The notes under the pieces are model-generated. The model was not told where the DNA came from, ran no database searches, and was given only the letters and a program-made list of their open reading frames with translations. The position numbers and the translations under genes were made by a program. From VGRW01 sp041498295 (lineage in GTDB: Bacteria; Myxococcota_A; UBA9160; SZUA-336): a stretch of 27,584 bases of DNA. Numbering within the stretch: position 1 is the first letter of the stretch; every line of letters begins with the position of its first letter. The stretch covers positions 1-27,584 of the forward strand of contig JBGQIB010000052.1 in the NCBI GenBank assembly GCA_041498295.1. The letters are read 5' to 3'. Positions 8,124 through 14,678 of the stretch are shown piece by piece.

Positions 8124-8615
8124 ATGCGACACCATCACTGGCACTCCCAGCGCCACGGCGGCTGCTGGGACTTCTCGTCCAAATACGCGTCGGCAACGCC
8201 CGGCGCCGAAGCGGAGCCGCGCGGCGCCGAGTTCTACTTCTCGGTGGGCCGCGACGACGACGGCTTCGGCTCGTCCGGGCTCGGCGTGCGCCGGCCGCTG
8301 CGCTTCCTGGCTTGGAAGCTCGAGCTCACGAGCGATCAGCTCGCCGTGGTCGCGCGCATCCTCGAGCGCTTGAAGATCGAGCGCGCGCAGGCGGAAGTGG
8401 AGCAACGCAGAAGTGCGTCGGCCCTCGCCGACGCGATGGCCGCCGAGACGTTCGACGCGGCCGCCGTTTCCGTCGCGACCGAGCACCGCGCCACCTCGGC
8501 GCGCGCGGTGCAAGCCGCCGTGGCGAATGCGCTCGGCGACCTGCACGCGACGCTCGAGCCCGACCAGCGCCGCAAGCTCGCGATGCTGATCCGGACCCGC
8601 GCAATCACGTTCTAG
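8124..8615 (+). CDS. Spy/CpxP-like (LTXXQ-type) helical protein, putative metal-sensing or chaperone
   Basis: 163 residues. The C-terminal two thirds are strongly helical and match the periplasmic heavy-metal sensor / Spy-CpxP refolding family pattern: RRPLRFLAWKLELTSDQ, then LERLKIERAQAEVEQRR, and late LEPDQRRKLAMLIRTR. The N-terminus is unusual: MRHHHWHSQRHGGCW is rich in His with one Cys and shows no hydrophobic signal peptide, so export by Sec is not supported. A metal-binding role is inferred from the family and the His cluster. The start is firm: a GAGGAGGAG Shine-Dalgarno covers 8108-8116. A GC hairpin (8087-8092 with 8102-8107) lies just before it. The upstream 223-base gap (7901-8123) shows no gene. 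Confidence 0.7.
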   Translation: MRHHHWHSQRHGGCWDFSSKYASATPGAEAEPRGAEFYFSVGRDDDGFGSSGLGVRRPLRFLAWKLELTSDQLAVVARILERLKIERAQAEVEQRRSASALADAMAAETFDAAAVSVATEHRATSARAVQAAVANALGDLHATLEPDQRRKLAMLIRTRAITF

Positions 8616-8633
8616 AGTGTCTGCGCCTTTTCC

Positions 8634-8665
8634 GGGCCCGGGCGGTGGAATCACCGCTCGGGCCT
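8634..8665 (+). terminator. Strong GC hairpin after the Spy/CpxP-like gene
   Basis: GGCCCGGGCGGTG (8635-8647) pairs with CACCGCTCGGGCC (8652-8664) across a 4-base loop GAAT, with a single G-U pair inside the 13-pair stem and another possible at the base. It begins about 20 bases after the stop codon. No T-run follows, so it is either a non-canonical terminator or a 3'-end stabiliser. Confidence 0.55.
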
Positions 8666-8739
8666 CTCATAGTGGGACCCGGGCGCTCGCGTTCCGCTCG
8701 CTGCGCGCTCGGCGGTCGGCCGAGCTTGCGGCCCGCGTC

Positions 8740-8745
8740 TATGAT
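8740..8745 (+). promoter_or_regulatory. -10 hexamer TATGAT, leaderless arrangement
   Basis: TATGAT, one base from the sigma-70 consensus, ends 6 bases before the ATG at 8752. There is no room for a Shine-Dalgarno. No clear -35 is seen. Confidence 0.5.
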
Positions 8746-8751
8746 GCGGCG

Positions 8752-9081
8752 ATGACGTACAAGATGATCTTCGGCGCGAAGCGCCGCCCCGGAATGTCGC
8801 GCCAAGAGTTCGGTCGCTACTGGACCACGACGCACGCGGACAAGGCGAAGCGCGTGCCCGGGATCGCGCGCTACGTGATCAACCTGGCGCCGGATCTCGC
8901 GAACAGCGGCGCGGAGCTGCCGTACGACGGCTTCGCCGAGGTCTGGTTCGCGAGCGAAGTGGCGATGCGCGCGTCGGCGAGCTCACCCGAAGTAAAGGTC
9001 GTGCTCGACGACGAGAAGAACCTGTTCGATCTCTCGACCCGCTTCACGGTCATCGTCACAGAACACGTGATGATCGAGTGA
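8752..9081 (+). CDS. EthD domain protein
   Basis: 109 residues, the usual size of EthD / dimeric alpha-beta barrel proteins. It opens MTYKMIFGAKRRPGMSRQEF and continues YWTTTHADKAKRVPGIARYV, the typical EthD pattern (a short strand, then helix with W-x4-H). A later block, YDGFAEVWFASEVAM, is also characteristic. Members occur with oxidative degradation genes and some act as small hydrolases or oxidative enzymes; the exact reaction is unknown here. The start is chosen at 8752 because it matches the family and follows TATGAT by 6 bases; an upstream ATG-like start would cross the hairpin. Its TGA stop is part of the TGAAAC box of the next promoter. Confidence 0.8.
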   Translation: MTYKMIFGAKRRPGMSRQEFGRYWTTTHADKAKRVPGIARYVINLAPDLANSGAELPYDGFAEVWFASEVAMRASASSPEVKVVLDDEKNLFDLSTRFTVIVTEHVMIE

Positions 9082-9104
9082 AACGATTTCCCACTCCTGA
9101 CGTA
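9079..9104 (+). promoter_or_regulatory. ECF sigma factor promoter driving the bufferin-type operon
   Basis: TGAAAC (9079-9084), exactly 16 bases, then CGTA (9101-9104). This equals the classic extracytoplasmic-function sigma consensus best known from SigW-type promoters. It is placed about 48 bases before the precursor start, predicting a leader of about 40 bases. The -35 box overlaps the stop codon of the EthD gene. ECF control of bufferin operons is known in Caulobacter (SigF). No sigma gene lies in this window, so which factor acts is unknown. Confidence 0.6.
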
Positions 9105-9117
9105 CTCTCTCTATTGA

Positions 9118-9145
9118 ACCTCCATGGACTTGGAGGGACGGAGGT
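9118..9145 (+). promoter_or_regulatory. Leader with competing anti-Shine-Dalgarno pairing
   Basis: The precursor gene has a strong Shine-Dalgarno GGAGGT (9140-9145), 6 bases before ATG. In the leader, CCTCCA (9119-9124) can pair with TGGAGG (9131-9136) as a 6-base hairpin, while ACCTCC (9118-9123) is exactly complementary to the Shine-Dalgarno itself. The two pairings exclude each other, so the leader could switch translation; this is inference from base pairing only. Confidence 0.4.
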
Positions 9146-9151
9146 AAACGG

Positions 9152-9412
9152 ATGACGCGTTCGATGCTCGGGATTCTGGCCGCGACTGCAGTTGCGAGTT
9201 TGGTTGGGTCGACGGCGCTGGCGGCCGAAGGGTCGATGGGCGATGCGAAGGCCTGCTACCGGACGCACTGCGGGAAGAGCGTCACGGGCCACAAGGGGAA
9301 GTGCGGCGGCACGAAGGTGGACGAGCTTTCCAGCGAGAAGGCGTGCACCGACGCCGGGGGGGCGTGGACGACCGCAGCCGACGCGAAAAAGTACGAGAAG
9401 GCGAAGGACTGA
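9152..9412 (+). CDS. Bufferin-type RiPP precursor (BufA-like), secreted Cys-containing peptide
   Basis: 86 residues. The first 25 form a Sec signal peptide (MTR, then a hydrophobic stretch to about residue 19, cleavage near TALAA/EG). The mature part has four cysteines, C35-x4-C40-x10-C51-x13-C65, in a Gly/Lys/Ala-rich peptide (KACYRTHCGKS, KGKCGGTK, KACTDAGGAW). The next gene encodes an MNIO enzyme fused to BufC, the pair that turns precursor cysteines into thiooxazole-type groups in bufferins, which bind copper outside the cytoplasm. Signal peptide, Cys pattern and gene order together support a bufferin-like precursor. The spacing differs from the six-Cys DUF2282 form I know, so it may be a distinct subfamily. 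An ECF-type promoter and a perfect Shine-Dalgarno precede it. Confidence 0.8.
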   Translation: MTRSMLGILAATAVASLVGSTALAAEGSMGDAKACYRTHCGKSVTGHKGKCGGTKVDELSSEKACTDAGGAWTTAADAKKYEKAKD

Positions 9413-9426
9413 GTCCGACGCAGGTC

Positions 9427-9461
9427 GTCCCACCGCGGGGCCCATGTCTCCGCGGTGGGAC
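9427..9461 (+). terminator. Perfect 12-base hairpin between precursor and modifying enzyme
   Basis: GTCCCACCGCGG (9427-9438) and CCGCGGTGGGAC (9450-9461) are exact reverse complements around an 11-base loop. It starts 14 bases after the precursor stop and ends 15 bases before the enzyme ATG. No T-run follows. Such hairpins in RiPP operons can act as leaky attenuators or stabilise the precursor mRNA so it is made in excess of the enzyme. An alternative ATG at 9444 lies inside the loop. Confidence 0.55.
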
Positions 9462-9476
9462 GGGTCCGCAGGCGCG

Positions 9477-11162
9477 ATGACTCCCCCCCGCTTCGGCGCC
9501 GGCTTCCGCACGCCGCACTTCGCGGAGATCGCCCGCGGCGAGCGGCACGTGGACTGGCTCGAGATCCTGTCCGAGAACTTTCTCGGCGTCGGCGGCGCGC
9601 AGCGCGCGATGCTCGAGCACATCCGCGCCGACGTTCCACTCCTGATGCACGGAGTGAGTCTCTCGGTCGCGGGCACGGAGCCCCTCTCGAGTCACTACCT
9701 CGCGGGACTGCGCGAGCTGGCCGATTTCATCGAGCCCGAGCTCGTGAGTGATCATCTCGCCTGGACCGCGCTGCGTGGCCACGAGACGCACGATCTGTTG
9801 CCGGTCGCGTTCACGCGCGAGGTCCTGGATCACGTCGCGGCGCGCGTCGCGCACGTGCAGGAGCGGCTCGGTCGTCCGCTCCTGCTCGAGAACGCGACGG
9901 TGTATGTGGCGTTCCGGGCGAACGAAATGTCCGAGGCGGAGTTTCTGCGCGAGCTGTGCCGGCGCACCGGCTGCGGGCTGCTGCTCGACGTCAACAACCT
10001 GTACGTCAATGCGGAGAACTTAGGGATCGATGCGAGCGAGCATCTCGACGCGCTGCCGCGCGCCAGCGTCGCGTACATGCATCTCGCCGGGCACGCGCAG
10101 CTCGCGGACGTGCGCATCGACACGCACGACGCGGACGTTCCGGATCCGGTCTGGTCGCTCTTCGAGCGCGCGGTCGCGCGCTTTCCCGAGGCGGGAGTCA
10201 TCGTCGAGCGCGATGACTGTCTGCCGTCGTTCGCGGCGCTCTGCGACGAAGTCGAGGAGGCGCGCGCGCGCCACGCGCGTGCATGTGCGGCGCCGCGCGA
10301 AGCTTCGACATCTGTGAGTCACACGCCGAGGCCACGCGTGGCAGGACTCGATTGGTCCGAGCTACAACGCCAGCTCTGGGAGCGGATCATCGACAAGCCG
10401 CTGGGCTTCGACTGCGGGGCGGACGCGGGCGTCTCCGAGCTCTTCGCCGACGATCGGGCCGTTCGGGCGCCTCGCGGCCTGCGTGTGTACAGCGACGCCT
10501 ACGGTGAGAACCTGCGCCGCGCGCTGGCGACGAACTTTCCGGCGCTCGCCTGCGTTTTGCGGCGCGATGACTTCGCGGCTCTGGCTGCGGACTACGTGCG
10601 AAGTCACCCGCCGCGCGGTCACGACGATCGCGCACTCGGCGCACGCCTCGCGGAGTTCCTCGAGACGTACACTCTCGGCAGCGACTACGACGTACAGTCC
10701 GGCGCGTTGGCGGAGCTTGCCGCGCTCGAGCAGTCTCAGCTCGAGGCGCAAGAAGAGGTCGACGAAGTCGCGTTCGTAAGCCCGGCCGCGCTCGCCGAGA
10801 TTCCAGCCGAGAAGTGGGGCGATGCGCGCTTCGCGTTCGCGCGCGCGCTGCGCCTGGTCCGCGCGAGTCACGACGTGCTCCCCGCCGTCGAGGCCGTCGC
10901 GCGCGGCGAGTCTCCACCGCGGCCGGAACGTCGCGAGGTCGCCTATCTCGTGCAGCGCGCGAACGGATCGGTCGTCAGCGAGCGAATCAGCGCGCTCGAT
11001 GCGGCCCTCTTCGAATCACTTCGCGCCGATCAGACTTTTGCCGAGGCGTGCAACGCCGCGCACGAGAGCCTCGGCACCGATCCAGCAGAAGCCGCGCAGT
11101 CGGCCGCGAAGCTCCTCGTCGGCGCGAGCGCGCGCGGCCTCCTCGCGAGCGTCGCGCTCTAA
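9477..11162 (+). CDS. bufB-bufC: Fused MNIO (DUF692, BufB) enzyme and BufC (DUF2063) partner
   Basis: 561 residues holding two proteins usually encoded separately. Residues 1 to about 265 are a multinuclear non-haem iron oxygenase TIM barrel: MHGVSLSVAG (57-66), SDHLAW (91-96), LLENATVY (136-143), LLLDVNNLYVNAENLG (168-183), MHLAGH (201-206), DTHDADVPDPVW (215-226) and VERDD (243-247). Candidate iron ligands H58, D92, E138, D171/N173, H202, D215/H217 and E244 are kept. After a linker (266-288), residues 289-561 match BufC: LDWSELQRQLWERI, a VYSDAYGENLRRALATNFPA-type block, YVRSHPPRGHDDRALG and the C-terminal substrate-binding-like part. The enzyme should modify precursor cysteines, with BufC recruiting the peptide. 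Start at 9477 is preferred; ATG 9444 sits in a hairpin loop. It converges with the SDR gene, one base between stops. Confidence 0.88.
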   Translation: MTPPRFGAGFRTPHFAEIARGERHVDWLEILSENFLGVGGAQRAMLEHIRADVPLLMHGVSLSVAGTEPLSSHYLAGLRELADFIEPELVSDHLAWTALRGHETHDLLPVAFTREVLDHVAARVAHVQERLGRPLLLENATVYVAFRANEMSEAEFLRELCRRTGCGLLLDVNNLYVNAENLGIDASEHLDALPRASVAYMHLAGHAQLADVRIDTHDADVPDPVWSLFERAVARFPEAGVIVERDDCLPSFAALCDEVEEARARHARACAAPREASTSVSHTPRPRVAGLDWSELQRQLWERIIDKPLGFDCGADAGVSELFADDRAVRAPRGLRVYSDAYGENLRRALATNFPALACVLRRDDFAALAADYVRSHPPRGHDDRALGARLAEFLETYTLGSDYDVQSGALAELAALEQSQLEAQEEVDEVAFVSPAALAEIPAEKWGDARFAFARALRLVRASHDVLPAVEAVARGESPPRPERREVAYLVQRANGSVVSERISALDAALFESLRADQTFAEACNAAHESLGTDPAEAAQSAAKLLVGASARGLLASVAL

Positions 11163-11163
11163 G

Positions 11164-11997
11164 TCACTCGGTCTCCAGCTCCCACACGTTGAACGCCGAG
11201 TCGAGCCGACCCGCACGGCGCTTCAGGATCTCGCGCTGCTCGGGGTGAGTCAGGATGTAGAGCTCCTTGCGCTCGACCGCGCGCACGACGCGGAGCGCGA
11301 GCTCTCTGGGTTGGATCGTGCCGCCCACCATCGGGGGCGCGGCTCCACCCGTCTGCTGCAGGTCCGTGCCCGCCGGATTGCGCAGCTCGGCGGGCCGCAT
11401 GCGCAGCGAGTTCTCGTTGATGTTCGTCTGCACGATCATCGGACACAGCACCGAGGCGCCGATGCCCTGGTCGCGCAGCTCGACGAAGAGTGACTCGGTG
11501 AGTCCGACCACCGCGAACTTCGACGCGCAGTACACGCCCAGCCAGCGCATGCCGACCAGCCCGGCCATCGACGCGGTGTTCACCACGTGCCCGCCCTGCC
11601 CTTGCGCGATGAGCCGCGGCACGAACGACTGCACGCCGTTCACTACGCCCCAGAAGTTCACGTTCATCGTGAACTCCCAGTCCTTGCGCGTGGACTTCGC
11701 GATCGGTCCGAAGGTCGCGACGCCGGCGTTGTTGCAGACGACGTGTACGGCGCCGAAGCGGTGCAACGTGGCTTCCGCGAGCGCCTCTACGCTTTCCGGT
11801 TTCGAGACGTCGGTCGGCACGCCGAGCACCTGCGCACCAGACTTCTCGAGGTCGCGGACGACCCCCCCGAGGCCCTTCTCGTCCAAGTCCGCGAGCACGA
11901 GCTTCGCGCCGCGCGCCGCGAACGCGTTGCCCAGAGCCGCGCCGATCCCGCCCGCGCCCCCGGTGATGACCGCCACGCGCTCTTTGAATGGGTCCAC
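11164..11997 (-). CDS. Short-chain dehydrogenase/reductase (SDR)
   Basis: NAD(P)-dependent oxidoreductase, 277 residues, for an alcohol/ketone pair. Seen: cofactor motif TGGAGGIG (residues 13-20), an LADLDE stretch after beta-2 whose acidic residue favours NAD(H), NNAG, catalytic Ser in NTASMAG, and YCASK with the catalytic Tyr and Lys. The C-terminus (LYILTHPEQREILKRR) matches SDRs found in lipid and steroid degradation clusters. The start is GTG at 11997; the TATGAT hexamer is 6 bases before it, consistent with a leaderless transcript. It is divergent from the MFS gene with only 23 bases between them. Its substrate is unknown. Confidence 0.9.
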   Translation of the reverse strand: MDPFKERVAVITGGAGGIGAALGNAFAARGAKLVLADLDEKGLGGVVRDLEKSGAQVLGVPTDVSKPESVEALAEATLHRFGAVHVVCNNAGVATFGPIAKSTRKDWEFTMNVNFWGVVNGVQSFVPRLIAQGQGGHVVNTASMAGLVGMRWLGVYCASKFAVVGLTESLFVELRDQGIGASVLCPMIVQTNINENSLRMRPAELRNPAGTDLQQTGGAAPPMVGGTIQPRELALRVVRAVERKELYILTHPEQREILKRRAGRLDSAFNVWELETE

Positions 11998-12003
11998 GCG
12001 CGC

Positions 12004-12013
12004 ATCATAGACT
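12004..12013. promoter_or_regulatory. Symmetric divergent promoter, SDR and MFS genes
   Basis: Minus strand TATGAT (12009 to 12004) ends 6 bases before the SDR GTG. Plus strand TAGACT (12008 to 12013) ends 7 bases before the MFS ATG at 12021. The hexamers share TA at 12008-12009. The plus-strand hexamer has a fair -35, TTGAAT (11984-11989), 18 bases upstream. Both transcripts would be leaderless and start inside a 23-base gap. Confidence 0.6.
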
Positions 12014-12020
12014 GGGCGCC

Positions 12021-13256
12021 ATGCAGGAGCCGATCGCGATCGCCGTCCCGCCCGCGCGCCTGCGCACGTTCGCTGCGTTCGGCGTGCGCGACTTCCGGGT
12101 GCTGTGGGCGGGCACCTGGGCTTCGTACATCCCGTTCTTCATGGCGAACGTCGTGAACGGCGTGGTCGCGTTCCATCTCGCGCACATGAACCGCGCGGTG
12201 GGCACGGTGGTGTTCGCGCAAGGCGTGGCGATGGCGGTGCTCGCGCCGATCGGTGGCGCCGGTGCGGACCGCTGGCCCAAACGCCGTGTGCTGGCGCTGT
12301 CGCAGTCCGTGGCGGCGGCGGTGTTCGGCACGTTCGCGCTGTTGCTCGCGCTGGACCGACTCCGCATCGGCACTCTCGCCGCGGGAACGTTCGTGCTCGG
12401 CATCGCCATCTCGTTCCTCGGCCCAGCGCGTCAGGCGTTCGCCGCCGAGCTCGTCGGGCCCGAGCTGCGCGGCAACGCCGTCGCGCTGAACCAGGTGCCA
12501 CTCACCGGCTCGCAGGTGCTCGGGCCGGCGATCGCGGGACTCATGCTCGCATCGCCCTTCGGCGCGACTGGGGCGTACGTGCTGATGGGCGCGCTCTACG
12601 CGATTTCCGCGCTGTCACTCTTCGCGCTGCCGCACTCACCCGCGCGCGCGAACGCCGCGGAGACTCACGTGCTCGCGGATCTTGGCGAGGGTCTTCGCTA
12701 CGTCCGCTCACACCCGCGGCTGCGCCTGCTCGTCGGGTTCTTCGTGTGCGTGATCATGATGGGCTTCTCGTACATGACGGTACTGCCGGGCCTGGTCGAG
12801 CACGCGCTCGGTCGCTCGGCCGACTCCGTGCCGCGGCTGTTCTTCACGAGCGCACTCGGCGGCCTCTTCGTCACGCTGGTCACGGCGCGCCTTGCCGACT
12901 CACGCCGCGCGCTGCCGCTCTTCGTCAGCATGCCGTTCGTGTTGGCGGCCGGGCTGCTCGGCCTGTGCGCCGCGCCGAGCTATGCGCTCGCGCTCGGCGC
13001 GATGTTCTTCGTGGGCATCGGCTTCGGCGGCTTCCAGACCTTGAACGCCGCGGTGATCGTGCAAGTGACCGAGCCCGCCTACTTCGGCCGTGTCTTCTCG
13101 CTCTCGATGCTCGCCTTCGCGGGCGTCTCGCTGATGAGCCTTCCGGTCGGCATCCTCGCCGACGCGATCGGCGAGCGCGCGACGTTGGCGACACTGTCGG
13201 GTGTGGTCCTCGCGATTGCGCTCGGCGTCGGCTCACAACTGCTGCGGAATCGATGA
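12021..13256 (+). CDS. MFS transporter, MFS_3/EntS-like exporter
   Basis: Inner-membrane secondary transporter of 411 residues with about twelve hydrophobic segments. The first half has GTWASYIPFFMANVVNG and the loop 2-3 motif GADRWPKRRVL (GxxxDRxxRR-type). The middle has GPARQAFAAELV and NAVALNQVPL, features of the DHA3 / enterobactin-exporter branch. The C-terminal half includes GIGFGGFQTLNAAVIVQVTE and GRVFSLSMLAF. Likely an efflux pump for a small molecule or siderophore-like compound; its substrate cannot be read. Start at 12021 follows TAGACT by 7 bases; an upstream in-frame start would overlap the SDR gene. It converges with the META-domain gene, 6 bases between stops. Confidence 0.88.
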   Translation: MQEPIAIAVPPARLRTFAAFGVRDFRVLWAGTWASYIPFFMANVVNGVVAFHLAHMNRAVGTVVFAQGVAMAVLAPIGGAGADRWPKRRVLALSQSVAAAVFGTFALLLALDRLRIGTLAAGTFVLGIAISFLGPARQAFAAELVGPELRGNAVALNQVPLTGSQVLGPAIAGLMLASPFGATGAYVLMGALYAISALSLFALPHSPARANAAETHVLADLGEGLRYVRSHPRLRLLVGFFVCVIMMGFSYMTVLPGLVEHALGRSADSVPRLFFTSALGGLFVTLVTARLADSRRALPLFVSMPFVLAAGLLGLCAAPSYALALGAMFFVGIGFGGFQTLNAAVIVQVTEPAYFGRVFSLSMLAFAGVSLMSLPVGILADAIGERATLATLSGVVLAIALGVGSQLLRNR

Positions 13257-13262
13257 GCTCAC

Positions 13263-13673
13263 TCAGGGCGTGGCCGGCCGGAATCGGAGGACGGCGGCGC
13301 CCTCGCCCTGCAGCATGAGAACGCCGCCGGCGAGCTCCCAGCTCGAGACGCCGGCGAGCGCCTTGAGATAGGCGTCTTCGACTCCCTGACTCGACTCGCA
13401 GAACATCTTTGTCGACATCGTCGGCCCGAACGCGAGCCGCCCTGCATTGAGCTCGAACGAACCACTGTAGTTGTTGCAGCCCGCGAAGCCGTTCGCGCGC
13501 GACGTGGCGGATTCGAGCCGCAGTGTGACTGCCTTGCCATCCGCGCCGACCGGGTCCGACTTTTCGCCGAGGGCGACGAGCGTCCAGTCGCGGTCGCTGA
13601 TCGCTGGCTTCCCTCCACCGCTGCACGCAAGCATGAGGGTCAGCGCCAGCGCGAGCCGTGTCTTCATCTTCAT
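13263..13673 (-). CDS. META-domain (HslJ-like) lipoprotein
   Basis: 136 residues. A short signal sequence ends in the lipobox LMLAC (Cys17), followed by SGGGK, so the protein is probably a lipid-anchored envelope protein. The rest is one META domain: DRDWTLVALGE near the start, ANGFAGCNNYSGSF with the typical GCN-x-Y/F motif, GPTMSTKMFC, then ALAGVSSWELAGGVLML. HslJ-type proteins are linked to novobiocin tolerance and protease inhibition, but function here is open. Two starts compete: ATG 13673 and ATG 13667; an AGGA at the end of the upstream gene suits 13667. It follows gluQ by 3 bases in the same direction and is probably translationally coupled. Confidence 0.85.
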   Translation of the reverse strand: MKMKTRLALALTLMLACSGGGKPAISDRDWTLVALGEKSDPVGADGKAVTLRLESATSRANGFAGCNNYSGSFELNAGRLAFGPTMSTKMFCESSQGVEDAYLKALAGVSSWELAGGVLMLQGEGAAVLRFRPATP

Positions 13674-13676
13674 ATC

Positions 13677-14603
13677 CTATGTCGCCGAGAGCTCACAACC
13701 GTTCCAACGCAGCAGTACGTCATCTGCGCGCACGCGCGCCCAGTCGAACTGCGCGAGCAGCGCGCGGGGCGTCGTGTCGCGCAGATCCTCGGCCAAACCC
13801 GTAAGCTGCGCGAGTCGACCGCACAGCGCCTCGGCCGAGTAGGCGTGCGCGAGCTCGGTCCAGCCGACGGCGCCATGGAGCTTCGCGAGCTTCCCGCCCG
13901 CCTCCTCGAGGAACAGGAAGTGGTGCCGGTACACCGGAGTGGCTAGACCGAGCGCGCGCTGCAGCGCGACGTGAGTCGCGGTCGACGTCGCGAGGTCGCG
14001 GCCGCGCACGATGCGTGTGACTCCGGCGCGGCCGTCGTCCACGACCGCGGCCAGGTGGTACGCGAGCGCGCCGTCGCGGCGCCGCAGCACCGGGTCACCC
14101 ATCTCGGCGCGCACGTCCTGCGAGAGGTCGAGTCCGCTCTCGTCGCGCAGGTCGATGCGTCCGTCGGGAAGCCGCAGGCGCAGCGCCGCGTCCGCCGCGC
14201 GCCAACCGTTCGCCGGGAGCGGCTTCTGTCGACACCGACCGGTGTAGCGCCAGCCGCCGTCCACGGCGCGCGTCCCTGCGCCCGCGATCTCGCTCCGGCT
14301 GCACGTGCAAGGGTACAGAACCCCGAGCTCCGCCAGCCGATCGAGCGCCGCTTCGTGCGCGGCTCGGTTGCGGCTCTGCAGCTCCTCCGCGTCCCAGTCG
14401 AGCCCGAGCCAGCGTAGGGCGGCGCGCATGTCGGCGGCCGACTCGGGAGTGCAGCGCAGCGGGTCGACGTCTTCGAGGCGAAGCGTGACGTGCGCGGCGC
14501 GCGAGCGCGCATCGAGCCAGGCGAGGAGGCCTGCGACGAGCGTTCCCGGGTGCGCAGGCCCCGAAGTCGTGGGCGCGAAACGCGAGCGACTCACACTGCT
14601 CAT
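13677..14603 (-). CDS. gluQ: Glutamyl-Q tRNA(Asp) synthetase
   Basis: Class I synthetase-like enzyme that activates glutamate and transfers it to queuosine in tRNA(Asp). About 308 residues, catalytic domain only, with no anticodon-binding domain, which separates it from GltX. Seen: RFAPTTSGPAHPGTL with the HIGH-like motif, LRLEDVDPLR, zinc-site cysteines in YPCTCSR and later GRC, RLPDG, and GGKLAKLHGA as the KMSKS-like motif. The ATG at 14603 has no Shine-Dalgarno. An alternative GTG at 14594, three codons in, lies 7 bases after TAAGAT and gives the family-like opening with four residues before RFAP. A longer open frame upstream overlaps the topoisomerase gene and is spurious. Confidence 0.88.
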   Translation of the reverse strand: MSSVSRSRFAPTTSGPAHPGTLVAGLLAWLDARSRAAHVTLRLEDVDPLRCTPESAADMRAALRWLGLDWDAEELQSRNRAAHEAALDRLAELGVLYPCTCSRSEIAGAGTRAVDGGWRYTGRCRQKPLPANGWRAADAALRLRLPDGRIDLRDESGLDLSQDVRAEMGDPVLRRRDGALAYHLAAVVDDGRAGVTRIVRGRDLATSTATHVALQRALGLATPVYRHHFLFLEEAGGKLAKLHGAVGWTELAHAYSAEALCGRLAQLTGLAEDLRDTTPRALLAQFDWARVRADDVLLRWNGCELSAT

Positions 14604-14611
14604 CTTAGAAC
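14602..14611. promoter_or_regulatory. Possible symmetric divergent promoter, gluQ and parE
   Basis: Minus strand TAAGAT (14607 to 14602) and plus strand TAGAAC (14606 to 14611) share TA at 14606-14607. If the minus hexamer is real, it covers the ATG at 14603 and the gluQ transcript would begin at the GTG at 14594. The plus-strand hexamer lacks the final T, so this instance is weaker than the one at 12004. Confidence 0.35.
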
Positions 14612-14678
14612 ATGTGCGCCGTGTCCTTGACGCATCGGTCCGGGTCTTCGAAGTTCCACCCACCCCCAGGGAGAACGC

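Noticed and set aside
9444..9476. Earlier ATG start for the MNIO-BufC fusion
   Set aside because: It lies in the loop of the perfect hairpin, and the extra residues do not belong to the DUF692 fold; 9477 fits better.
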